A program made the translations under genes and the position numbers. A DNA stretch of 64,000 bases from Platynereis dumerilii (lineage: Eukaryota; Annelida; Polychaeta; Phyllodocida; Nereididae). The notes under the pieces are model-generated. The model did no database searches. It was not told the origin of the DNA and saw only the letters and a program-made list of their open reading frames with translations. Of the stretch, positions 11,521 through 22,564 are shown piece by piece. The first letter of the stretch is position 1. Every line of letters starts with the position of its first letter. Location of the stretch: NCBI GenBank assembly GCA_026936325.1, contig JAPTHN010000120.1, positions 124,001-188,000 of the forward strand, written 5' to 3'.

Positions 11521-12700
11521 AGACAAGAGAACAAGCACAGCTTGGACAGGCACTAATAGAGTGGGATTGCTTTTGTCTGGTGCCAGAGTTGTATGCAATA
11601 CAAGGAAAGAGAAAAACAACAAAAGGAAGGGAAAACAAAGAAAAACAATTGAGAAGAAAACACTGGTAAACAATGAGACGACAATCAGTGTTGGACTGTT
11701 GGTGCTGGGCAAGTAGAAATTCCCTCACATGTAGGAACATCTGCTTTTAATAAATTATATTTGATTCTTATATTTACTTCACTCAGACGTATACACATTT
11801 CTTTATCACCTGTACTTTCCTGCTATGCCTTGGAAAATGATTTTATTGCAGTAACAGCAAAATGAACTTGCAGAATTCCATATTTGTATGATATGGGAAA
11901 TGGATAATTTGTATTTTTGGGAACATCATATTTTTCATGCAACATCACTCAATAATGTAGATACTCAAGCACTTTACCGGAAAATATGGAATAAACTAAC
12001 AGAGACAATGCAACAAAGAAATTTACTGTATACCTTTAAAAAAAGGGCTTAAAATACATTAATTCAGAATCTACTTCTACTATCAATAGTTCAGGGACCT
12101 TATTGAATAAGGGCTGACAAGCTATGAACAAGGCTCACGAAAAAAAGGTATGTACATCTGAGAGAAGTAAATACAAGAATTAAATACTATTCATGAAAAG
12201 AAGACATCCCTTTAAAATACAAACCTTTCCATGCCAACAGCTTTATGCAAATGACATATATTGCAATTCTACATGCACATAGTGCAGTTTTTGCATGGAA
12301 TGAAATCAATTTCCAGAGGCAATGCCTAAGTACAGACACATGAGCTCTGGTCATGCAAGGCATGAATCTATGTTTGGCAGAAAGCTGTGTCAATTCCAAT
12401 GACCCACATAAAAATGTAATGCTGTTTGGAGTTAATGCTTAATTGAATGTAAGTAATACTGCAAGGTAAATGTACATTGGAAAATTTGTTTGGCAAGCTT
12501 TTGCTGAAGGAGTCGAAGTTGTACCTGAATATGGCATGACATGAAGTCTGTATGTACAAGTTTGTATTTTGACAACTTACCTGTATATTGTAAGATTGAA
12601 TGAAGTTAAATCCATGCATTATATATACTTATTTATTGTACATACAAGTTTGGGAGTATGACAAAAGGTACTAAGAATAGTAAGAGTGTATTTAGAGTAA
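11521..12700. other. No feature seen
   Basis: Ordinary AT-rich sequence. Short open frames at 12187-12399 and 12368-12619 on the minus strand show no splice support or recognisable motif. Confidence 0.3.
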
Positions 12701-12702
12701 TA

Positions 12703-13085
12703 ACAATGGCGGATCAGGGAGGGGGGGGGCTAGGGCACAGTCCCCTCCCCTCTAGACCACGTCTATGGAATAAAACATTTTCAAGAAAATATGTGGCGAC
12801 ACCCGCAGTTGCCGAAACAATGCTCTGGCCTCTCGATGCCTGGCCTCACCTGGACTATCCTGCCTGGTTCTACCAAAGCATAGATCATCATAGATGTAAA
12901 ACTTTGGCATGAAAATTTATATTTGCTGTCACAGAAGTAGGGGGGGGACTTAATCCTACTTATATATGTATACCGGCTCAAAATGTGCCATTAGGTGAGT
13001 TATGAACATAAAAAAAAAATTTTGAAAATCGGAGCACCGCTACCCCCCTTGACATAGGCCTTGAAGTTTTCAGGATATATCCCGC
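12703..13085 (+). repeat. Diverged repeat, inverted partner at 14.99-15.12 kb
   Basis: The part 12935-13065 matches the reverse complement of 14990-15117. Shared words, allowing small changes, are a G-run then GGACTTAAT, ATATGTATACC, GTGCCATT and CTACCCCCCTTGACATA. The upstream part begins AATGGCGGATCAGGG and has a G-run, a start seen at ends of hAT-like elements, but no second end or target duplication was found. Confidence 0.55.
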
Positions 13086-14984
13086 TTCCGCAAAGTCGCG
13101 AATTGCGATATCTTCGATCCTATTAAAGCTAGAAGAATGGGGATAACATATTTGGATTCTCTGGAAAATTTCCTTTAAAATGAGTACCTGGAAGCCATAT
13201 ATCCGATAAACAAAAGACGCTGCCATTCCGGACAATTTTTAATGTCAAACACTTCTGGCATTCATATTTCATAAGCAAGAGTTACCAATTATGTACTTTT
13301 TTTTTCCCAAACAGGATTCTTGCCAAGAGTCTTGGTCTTGAAAAATAAATTGATTTTACACATTTTGTGCTTAATATACATTTAGGAATGGAAATAATAA
13401 TTTACTTGGTATTTCTTTTTTACTATGAATGTTATGGTCGGCGTGCCATAAAGCGTTTGTATGGCACTGAAAAAAAGACAAGTAAGAATGACATCAACTG
13501 TTAATAAGCTTCCTATGTGTGGTTGAAGGGTCCTGACTTATTTATCTAAAGCCTGACCCTTCTGGCTCACAAGAAGATTGTCCAAGAGACTCCCAAGTAC
13601 ACAACACTTTGATAAATTAATGATATCCCACAAATCATTGAAATAATCATAATGCTAGTATCATTAGTTGTATTGTGCTTTCATAAAGTTTAACTGTAAT
13701 GAGGCTAAATGCTACCAGGCAAAGAATAAGCTCATGGACTATGTACAATAATAAAATAATTCTAATGTATATATATACTGCACCAAATAGATGCCATGGA
13801 TAATTATTAATATTTATAAGGTAATCATGCGAAATTAGGTCAACATTTCATCTACATGGGTAGATCATATATATCATATACATGAAACTGTATGCATAGT
13901 ATACTTCCTAAGACAGCCATGATAATTTATTTATTACTTAGGTTTCAGTATCAACAGACCATTCATATGTCATGAAAGATTAGTAACATAACTTTGACTA
14001 AGTAATTCCGTCCATATTTTTAAAACTATTTAGTTGACTTTGGATGATCAATTTGAGGTGTTAGTTCAGGGATTTCTGAGTCTATGGAATAATTATATCA
14101 TTTTGCAAAATGTAAAGCCTACTTAAGTTGCTAGTCATGATTTCTGGGCAAGGAAGGTCTGATCTCACTGCTGACACAACAAGCATCAATGTTTTCAGAC
14201 TTCCAAATTTCCTGTTTATTGAATATTGATATTTATAGTATCCACATTACCAGGGCTACATTAAGTCTCAATCAGAGTAGGCAATACTATCTTGCTCATT
14301 CATGGATGGCCTGATCTTGAAATAGCTATGCTGTCATTCACATGAATATATTATTCTATAAATAAGTTTTGGAACATTTCATTTATCATAACTTCAATAT
14401 TTCTGAACAGATTGCCTGACACAGCAGTGTATTATAATTTTATTATACTTCCAGATTATTAAATTAATTGCAGGATAATAATTATCAAAATTGTGATAGG
14501 CTATTTTCTGTTAGCCTGCCTCAAAGAATTCATTTCTATGAATTGCATAAAATCATTATGGACTCGTAAGTGAATGAATCAGCAAAAGTTGTGCGAATAA
14601 AAGCAGTAGCATCTCTAAATAAAGCAAAGACAAGTTTTCAAATGGTTAACCCATAAAATATGTTCAGATGCCAAATTAATATTCAAAAACAGTTGTGCTT
14701 GTTATTAGATATTTCACTTAAACATTTGGGCTTTCTAATTTATCAAAGTTGTTTGAACTTTTTGAAGTTAAGTTGAAAGTGCTACTTGCTGCAATTTACA
14801 GTAACATTTCCTGATAACTGTGACAACAAATATCATAGTAGACCCATCATGTTGGTACTCATTTTAAAGCTCTTGACAAGAGGAATCCATTGGTACTATT
14901 TGTTTTGTCATATGTCTAATAGCCACTCAACGCGGTAGACGTAAATGTACTCGCGAGCGTTTTAAATCACCAAAACTTCAAGGC
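13086..14984. other. No feature seen
   Basis: About 1.9 kb of AT-rich sequence. I saw no open frame of note, no tandem repeat and no hairpin. Confidence 0.3.
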
Positions 14985-15120
14985 ATATGTCAAGGGGGGT
15001 AGCACTTGTCAGATTTCCAAAAAAATGGGTTTTTGTTAATGGGGGACCCAATGGCACAAATCTGGCTGGTATACATATTGAATTTCCTGAAAAAGCAAAT
15101 TAAGTCCCCCCCCTCACAGA
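14985..15120 (-). repeat. Inverted partner of the 12.9-13.1 kb repeat
   Basis: The reverse complement carries the same series of words as 12935-13065: a G-run followed by GGACTTAAT, then ATATGTATACC, then GTGCCATT, then CTACCCCCCTTGACATA. Confidence 0.55.
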
Positions 15121-15344
15121 AGAGAATTTTGCCATATGCACTCAATTTCAGACAGTAGAAATTCAATTTTCACTTGAAGTGACAGCCTCTGTGCACTGCA
15201 ATCTGCATTTGAAGACTGGTGTAGAAACCACTGCAGTGATATAGAATTACCTCAATCAAATAGCCATATGCTGTATGTCTCCACACTGCAATTTCTAAGC
15301 ACAAATGCAACTCTCTTACACTTACATTTGGCATGCGATGTCAT

Positions 15345-15795
15345 TTCATTGTTATGTGCATAGTCTCTCCGCAACATATTTTGATGCAACATGTGATATT
15401 TTATGTGCACAATCCAGAATCCCAGCGCTATTTTTTGTGCAATATGCACAATGTGGTGAGAGATTGCACATGCAATATGCACTGTTGTTTCATCAGTGGT
15501 TTTCATGTGTTGTTTTCATCTGCCGTTCACATTTTATGTCAATTGCAATTCATCAAAACAGAGACACAGTGTTGAAAGGCAAAGGGGTCCCAAGTGGCAA
15601 GAGATGAATTTACATCACAATCTACATTAGAGACATTAGAGGGAAGAGGAGGCACAATTCCATAAATTGATGCTGGCCACAAATTGATGCATGGGCAAAT
15701 TCATGTGGAGTGAATTGATGGACGGCAGATTTCATGTGGCGTTTATGCATCACAATGATATGCAGCTTTAGAGGACAGGACAATGTCATCAGATA
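15345..15795 (+). repeat. Inverted duplicate, right copy
   Basis: This is the reverse-complement partner of 9461-9895. The two copies face each other across about 5.5 kb that contains a SINE, the purine-rich minisatellite and a second, separately centred inverted pair. Confidence 0.75.
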
Positions 15796-16055
15796 GATTA
15801 GCAATGATTCAATGTCATATATAAGGTAGATAATTAGACAAAGAGGCAGATTATGCAGATAATGAAAAACACAGATAGATAGATGTAGAAATAGACAGCA
15901 ATAGAACAGCCAGAGACAGCTAAAGTGTCTATAGCAAGAGATAGACAGAGAAACATAGTTTTATATAGACAGACAGACCTGGATATTGAGCTGTTGAGAC
16001 ATAAGCAGAGAAATTGAGACAGACACAGCGACAATACCCGGACAGATGATCACCG
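15796..16055 (+). repeat. Degenerate GATA/GACA-rich tract
   Basis: Words such as AGATAGATAG, AGACAGAC and AGAGACAG are dense between about 15820 and 16035. This is a decayed tetranucleotide microsatellite. Confidence 0.55.
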
Positions 16056-16984
16056 GGTATATTCCAAATCACTTCCCAGTTTGCAATGGATTTTTGAGAA
16101 ACATAAATAACATGAAGGTGAACCAAAATAAGTAAGAGCTATGTGCTACTGAAAATGTTTCCCCATTCTTGATTTTTCAAGCTGCAACATTCCATTCATC
16201 CGCCATAGCAAGTGCACAAAGAGTAGATGTATTTGCAACACCTGTAGAAATCACACATGCACAACTTATTATACACACTCAGTGGTTTGCCTACTCACAA
16301 AATACAATTCCTATAAATCTTGTGTTTATAGGAATAGACAGAAACATGTGTGCGACAACTGTGAGGCACAAATCATAGCACCTGAGAAACAGGTCTCAAA
16401 TTTAGTCGACCAAATAGTCATAGTTTTGGCAAATATTTAGGGTTTACATGTTTATACAAAATCACCTATGGATGCTGAAATAAATGGGAATCAAAACTTT
16501 GACCTGAAAGGATCCTCGTCTTAAATTTGTTTTCTTCAAACTTTAAAAATGGTTCAAGTGCAACAACACAATGTCAGACAATATATTCATAATGATAAAT
16601 TCGATCATAATTTGATGATGAAAAGACTCAATTTGTAATGCTTAACAGGTGCCAAAATATCAGGATGTGAATTTGTGAAACAAATCTAACTTGCCCATGC
16701 CAATAACTAGATTATGTGTTACAAAACCATACTTGGTAGCCCTTCTTCAAGTTACATTAAGAAAAATATATATCATGATATATAAATATATATCATGACA
16801 TAATAATGACTCATATAAATCTCCATCTGTAGAACAGTAGGTGTGCAGAATTTCTTAGTATTGCCTTTTTAGGAGTGTGCATTTATTACTTAGAGGCACA
16901 TTTCCCCAGATAACAGGCTAGTTTATGGCTCTGAGACCCACATTCTGCTACATTATGCATATATTCATTGTGCACACAGGTCCC
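16056..16984. other. No feature seen
   Basis: AT-rich sequence with one short palindromic word series (TATATATCATGATATATA) near 16770. No gene was recognised. Confidence 0.3.
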
Positions 16985-17185
16985 AGTATACACTCTAAAA
17001 AATTTCAGACAAAATTGGTTTTTTAGATTCAAAATGGTTTTTTGAAAAACCAAATTTCAATGCAAAAAACCAACATGGATTTTTTTAAAAATCCATGTTG
17101 GTTTTGCATTGAAATTTGGTTTTTCAAAAAACCATTTTGAATCTAAAGAACCAATTTTGTCCTGAAATTTTTTAGAGTGTATACT
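16985..17185. mobile_element. 201-bp near-perfect palindromic MITE
   Basis: The left arm, starting AGTATACACTCTAAAAAA, pairs with the right arm, ending TTTTTTAGAGTGTATACT. By eye the arms differ by one substitution and a two-base length change, centred near 17085. CACTCTAAAAA ends bounded by TA fit a non-autonomous Tc1/mariner-type element, which inserts at TA, although the exact TA boundary is ambiguous because the ends are themselves TATA. The near-identity of the arms points to a recent origin. A transcript would fold into one long hairpin. Confidence 0.75.
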
Positions 17186-17895
17186 CTTAGCAAAGAAGGG
17201 AAAGCAAAAGTAATATTCTGTGCCTATTCACCCCACTGCATTCTACTTACATCTACTTATGGAGAATGATGATTTGGGTGGGTATTGTGATGTCATAGGA
17301 GGGCAAGATGATTGGGTGTGCTAGGAATGGTTGAGCTAGGATTGGTTCATAAGGCTAGTATCTTGATGTCATACAGTGTAAGAGGGCAAGAAATTGGTGT
17401 TTTCGATTGGCTCAGAAAGATCAGTTAGTTGGTTGGTGTGTTTTTGTTTGGTGGGATGATTGGTTGTCAGTTACTGGTTGGTGTGGGCTATCTGTGAAAT
17501 GTATGCATGGCGGTGAGCATTTCAAAAACTTATAAATGCCTTTTAAGCGAAAATGACAGAAATTTATATAACTGAATAATACATGGAAGATAGATAACAC
17601 ACAGAATTGGATGAAGTAATGAAGAGTGCTGCATTTGCTAAATCTCCTCCTTCAAAGACACATTAGATAGACTGATAGATTGACAGAAATGAGCTAGATA
17701 TATAGACTAACTGATGAAACATTAATTTTGTACTGTATTTTATCCATTATAGTGGTACATGTACATTGTACAAGTAATAAAGATAGAATATAAATGCACA
17801 ACTGTGCATAAGATCAAATTCAAAGGCTGCTTTTAAAAAGCCGCATAACACATTAAAATACATGCAAATGTAACAAAATCAAATGTCATCCCTTG
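17186..17895. other. No gene seen
   Basis: The part 17260-17500 is rich in GATTGGT and GGTTGG words without a clear period. A short GATAGA tract lies near 17663. Nothing else was recognised. Confidence 0.3.
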
Positions 17896-18135
17896 TAAAA
17901 CAAAATCCAGCCAAATAGCACAGAGCAGAATAGAATCTATCATTTAAATCCACCTTTAGAGGGCAATCACTAATTCATGGGACCCTCCAAGGTTTCATTT
18001 TAATGCTGAGCCTGTAATCTCATTTCGGCCTTTACTTTCTGCTGAATTATTCAAGTGTCACAGCATTGACAATAAGGACATGTTGAAAAGGGGAAGATGT
18101 AAGTTAATGGAACTGAGCAGTAGGAAGCAACAATA
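17896..18135 (+). other. Complex non-coding sequence, copy 1 of an inverted pair
   Basis: This sequence recurs as its reverse complement at about 33320-33645. Shared words include GATGTAAGTTAATGGAA, GACACTTGAATAATTCAGC (as reverse complement), AAAGGCCGAAATGAGATTAC (as reverse complement) and CATTTTAATGCTGAGCCTG. The sequence is not simple-repeat DNA, has no long open frame and is well kept between copies. It could be a duplicated conserved regulatory element or two copies of a mid-copy dispersed repeat. Confidence 0.65.
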
Positions 18136-18399
18136 TTATGATTTTTCAAAATGGATATCAGATACTCAGATAGAGAATGAAAAAAACATCAAAGTAAAAA
18201 GGAGGTGGATTAAGAGCTAGATAATCAGTTGATCAGGTAGACAAGACACTCTGCTAAATTTCAAATTCCAAATTATTTTTTGTTCTAATGAATTTTTAAA
18301 AATTGCATTGTGACCTTCTCTTATTATATATATATAGAATACACTGAATCTGAAATAATAGTATATTCAACAGAATTTTTTTTCCATATATATATATGC

Positions 18400-18557
18400 C
18401 TTTATATAGATAAAAGGGTGGCCCTCTGCAGCGACAAACAAGTCTTTGAGAGGTCTCCCTTCCCATTTTACTACAATAATTGAAAATAATTGATTAATAT
18501 TGTAAATTATATATATGGGAAAATAAACGAAATCTGAATCTGAATCTGAATCTGATG
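18400..18557 (+). mobile_element. Possible truncated LINE or SINE 3' end with ATCTGA tail
   Basis: The interval ends AAAATAAACGAAATCTGA followed by repeats of ATCTGA. A polyadenylation-like word followed by a short tandem tail is a common 3' signature of non-LTR retroposons. No reverse transcriptase sequence remains, so the assignment is tentative. Confidence 0.35.
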
Positions 18558-18689
18558 ATCAGCTTGATGGTCTTAATGCAAGACAAAGTACTAGCTACTT
18601 TAAGGTAGAAAAATAATCAGCTAATCTGCTAGACAGGTATCATCAATACTCTCACCTTTTACACAATACAATGTATATCAGTGAGTAAT

Positions 18690-19320
18690 CGACTTGATAG
18701 ATGGCTAGACAGTAGGCCAGACAGCTGACCTACCAGACAGACTAGAAGAAATAGACAGATAATCTCCTAAATGCCTAGACAGGTAAGTGTCTAGACTCTC
18801 AGTCTGACAATCGGCCAGTCAACGTACCAGACATATTACTAGCCAGGTACCAAATCACCTAAGCATATTGACATCTAGACATTCAACTAGAAGGTTCGCT
18901 ATGGTGTCAACCCTCTAGACAGATTACAAGCTAGACAGATAATCGCCTAATCACCTAAACAGATTATCGTCTAGACTAGATTGTCGGCTATGGTGTCAAC
19001 CTGGTATACAGATTACTAAACAGATCATCATCTAGACATTCAGCTAGACGGCTTGCTCATGAATCAAACTGCTAGACTGATTACTAGCTAGACAGATAAT
19101 TACCTAATCACCTAAACAGATCATCATCTAGACATTCAACTAGATGGTAGGCTAGAGTGTCAACCTGGTAGACAGAATAAATTATTACACTAGCTAGACA
19201 AATAATTGGCGTATTGGCTAGATAAACCATCATCTAGACACTCGACTAGACAATCAATCAGGTAGAGAACCTACCAGACAGATACCCATTTACCTAATTT
19301 AGACATATTTCTAAAAACTG
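18690..19320 (+). repeat. Degenerate tandem array rich in CTAGACAG
   Basis: Units of roughly 100-140 bp carry, in order, CTAGACAGATAAT, CACCTAATCACCTAAACAGA, TCATCTAGACATTCAACTAG and a GTGTCAACC(C/T)-like word. The clearest copies lie at about 18865-18960, 18960-19060, 19080-19180 and 19190-19290. Variation between units is high, so the array is old. There is no coding content. Confidence 0.65.
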
Positions 19321-19790
19321 GGACAGGTAATCATCCCCAAAAAAAAAGAAAAAAGAAACATTAGCTGCTTCAGATGCAGAGTGCAGACATATGGAATTCT
19401 CTCTCACAAATAGGCCTTTCGGAAAAGGGCTTTAATCCGGGGCTTTAATCTCAGCGTACAAAGCTTTGTCTCTATATCAAAGGTGTTGAGATAAATGAAA
19501 ATCCATCTAAAAAGCCCAGAAGCATTAAGTGTATGTTATGAGGATTCTTTGATAATTCTTGCATGGAAAATATCAGCACTTATGGAGAAACCTAAAGAGA
19601 TTAGTCAGCTCAAAATTAGCCATTAGATCTACAATGTGATAAAGGTACAGATAGTGAAGATACCCAAGTGACTTAAAAAAAGAAAGAAAAGAAAAGTAGC
19701 AGTTAATGGAATCAAATAATTTGAAGAGATATATAAAATTTAATATAAAAAACATAGGCTGCGCAGCAGCAAACCTTCAGCGAATAACAC
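19321..19790. other. No feature seen
   Basis: Unremarkable sequence with an A-rich run near 19340 and a GAAA-rich run near 19678. Confidence 0.3.
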
Positions 19791-19859
19791 CTTTAGAAGA
19801 TTACAATAATATCATAAAATTGGTGTGTTCCCGAAATTGCTTATAGGTATGCAATAGCG

Positions 19860-20620
19860 GTCGAGTAGTGGCCTTCCATTATCTCTATTTTTCCAATGAT
19901 GTGTTATACGCATCAAAAAGCACTGCTAAATGAATCGCATAGGTGATTTGTTTAGAAAAATGCATTACTGTATATGCAATAGTGGGGAAGTTTTGGCCCC
20001 GAAATAAAAAAATTCTTTTAAATATTTTTTCTCAATATTACAAAAACTATAGAATAGCCATCTGTCAGACCATGAAAAGGCACAACTAGACCATACAAGC
20101 CATATGTGTACTAAACTTCATCCATGTATATGGAATAGTGACCGGATGTTGGGCCAGAAACAAAAATAATAATTTTTATGTTTTTTTCAATATTTGAAAA
20201 AGTATATAATATTTTCCATCAGACCTTTCAAAAGGCACAACTAGACCATATTGACCATATGTGTACCAAAGTTTATCCATGTACATGCAATAGTGAGCGA
20301 GTCTTAGCCCAAAAAAAAAAAAAAAAAGTTTTTATGTCTTTTCTCATTTTTTCAGAAAGTATAGAATATGTGTCAATGAGACCATCAAAAGGCACAACTA
20401 GACCATATAGGCCACGTGTGTACCAAATTTCATCCATGCACATGCAATAGTGACCGAGCCTTGGCCCGGAAACGAAAAAAAATTATTTTTATATTTTGTT
20501 AATTATTTCAAAAAGTATTTAAGATCTATTCATCAGACCATCAAAAGGCACAACTAGACCATACAGGCTAGATGTGTACCAAATTTCATCCCCATACTTT
20601 CAGTATTTATGAAGGTATGA
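19860..20620 (+). repeat. Tandem repeat, about 156-bp unit, four clear copies
   Basis: The word GGCACAACTAGACCATA occurs at steps of 155, 157 and 156 bp; its CACAACTA core lies at 20081, 20236, 20393 and about 20549. Each unit also carries CATGCAATAGTGACCGAG-like and TTGGCCC(G/A)AAA words followed by an A/T-rich stretch. Part of a fifth unit lies upstream at 19975-20030. The variable poly-A run at about 20311 sits at the same place in each unit. Confidence 0.8.
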
Positions 20621-20654
20621 CCAAGTTTTAATAGAAAAGAAAAAGATTGTGGTA

Positions 20655-20790
20655 ATAAGGCAAGGCGCACTTTTTGCAAAAGATGGAACACCTGTCTAAA
20701 ATAGGTTGCCTGGATGGGAATCAAACTCGGGTCCCAAAGATTTGCAGCTTAGCCAGTACCCTACCTTTGAGCTAGAGGCCCAACACCCTT
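20655..20790 (-). mobile_element. tRNA-derived SINE-like fragment
   Basis: Read on the minus strand, this has an A-box-like TAGCTCAAAGGTAGGGTAC region and a B-box-like GGACCCGAGTTTGATTCCC region. It is a tRNA-like head without the ATCC-tailed body seen in the other copies, so it is either truncated or from another SINE family. Confidence 0.5.
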
Positions 20791-22564
20791 GCCTCAATAT
20801 TACAGATGTCTATATAGAATACCAGATATCCATACGCCACTTAAAGTAGCCTTGCCGATATGTCAAGGTCACAATATTTTGAAGGTCTCTCTTATTTATA
20901 AAGTGCAGTACTAACTTCCAGCCATCAAAATAGTAACTGAAGCATACCAATTCACTAGAAACAGCATGTGCCTAATGGAGTCTGCATTTAGCAAAACATC
21001 AAAGAGGAAAGGCAGTAAATCAGGTGTAATTTAGTGCTGGATCCATTGGAGCCTGTTTAATATGTTGTTGTTCAAATAAATGCTTGGCTGAGTGATGACA
21101 GAAGTTAACTAAGCAGAAACTGAACACAGAACATGAATTAAGGTGGGTGGGGTGGAGGCATAGGACTGTGTGGTGGGTAGATGCAGTGTAGATCTATGCC
21201 TACCTGACACTGTAGTCTAGAACATGCTAATTGTTTGATATTTACTACTGTGTGAGATCTTTCACTATTTTGCACAGACAGTGATACTCAATTGTAACAG
21301 CAGTGTAACTGTAAATTCACTGCCATAGATGATTGACATTTGTAGATGTAGGTTTGAAATCCTAAATTAAATAATTGAAACTGATAAGGTGGCATGTGTC
21401 TTGAGCTATTCAATCAAAGCAAAGTTATTCAACTTGAAAGTGAAAAAAACCGAGAGCTATAAAAAAATATATCTCATACAAAAATCCTGATTGGTCTTTG
21501 GGCCTGTCCTCCATATTATTCCAATTTGGATTTGTAGAAATACCATACATTTGTGTTGTCATGAATGGTATTGGTTTTTGGAAAACCAAACATCTATGCA
21601 AAAACCATTTGGTATTTCAACAAACCAACCGGGTCCTACATTTTTTTAAATTGCATTATAGGCTATTTCAAATGCTAAATCAGTAGGAAACTTCCGTACA
21701 TAACTTTTGGTCTGGTAATACGCTACTTATACCCCAATAAAATTAATATATTCGACACCTTGAGTAAAACGTAAATGCTAAAATTCAACCGTATAAGCAC
21801 ACAAGAGCAAAATCACAGCTCCTGACCATTGCCAACCTTCCAAAGTAACAATTACCATGATGTATTGTTCTGCCTGAACAATTGGCAATAGAGCCTCGTT
21901 CTGAAGACAATGAGTGCTCCCAGAAGGAGGCTGACCAGACTAAGGTGGGATTGTCCTATTACCAGTCTATTTTACCCAAGATGCACTGCACTTCCTCCTC
22001 CATAGGCTAAAGTGAGCTTTATTGGTCTGTGCAAGAATACAGGTAGGCTTGGTTGTGAAGGATGAATAGGTCTATTTTGTACAGTTGGGTTTCAGTGGGA
22101 TGACCAAAATAAGTGGGAACACAATTGCTCAATTATTGATTATTATTCATAAATCTCCAAATCCCACAAGTTCCGTAATCAAGAGATTAAAGCGATTGAT
22201 TGTGCAACATACAGTAACACACTTTAATGATAATGCATCCAGTGGAAGGGAAAGATCCCATGGGGCACACAACACAATGTTGCTAATTAGTCACGTAGAA
22301 ATGTGTGGTAGAAATTAGGTTGCCACAATCTGAACACAACATTGTTGTTTTTGCACATCATTGTGAATAGTTGCCACAACGTTGGTTGCTAACGTCATAT
22401 CTTTGACGTTGCTTCACAATATTGTGACATTATAATGTGCCCATTCAGATGATTGCCATAGGAACTGCAATACATAGACCGTCCAATGTAATAAAACACT
22501 ATTGATATGAACTTGGAAATATTGTAGTGCCCAACATATTTTCTTTGGCTATGTTGTACCTGAA
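20791..22564. other. No gene seen; relics only
   Basis: The part 21480-21660 contains TGGTTTTTGGAAAACCAAA and AAAACCATTTGGTATTTC words in inverted order, like a decayed relative of the 17.0-kb palindrome. The part 22260-22440 is rich in TTGCCACAAC and ACAATGTTG words in both orientations and may be another small foldback relic. No gene was recognised. Confidence 0.35.

Noticed and set aside
11120-11740. The longest open frame of the window (206 residues, minus strand)
   Set aside because: It follows the purine-rich minisatellite; composition is dominated by Ser, Leu, Phe and Pro from the repeat, with no family motif.
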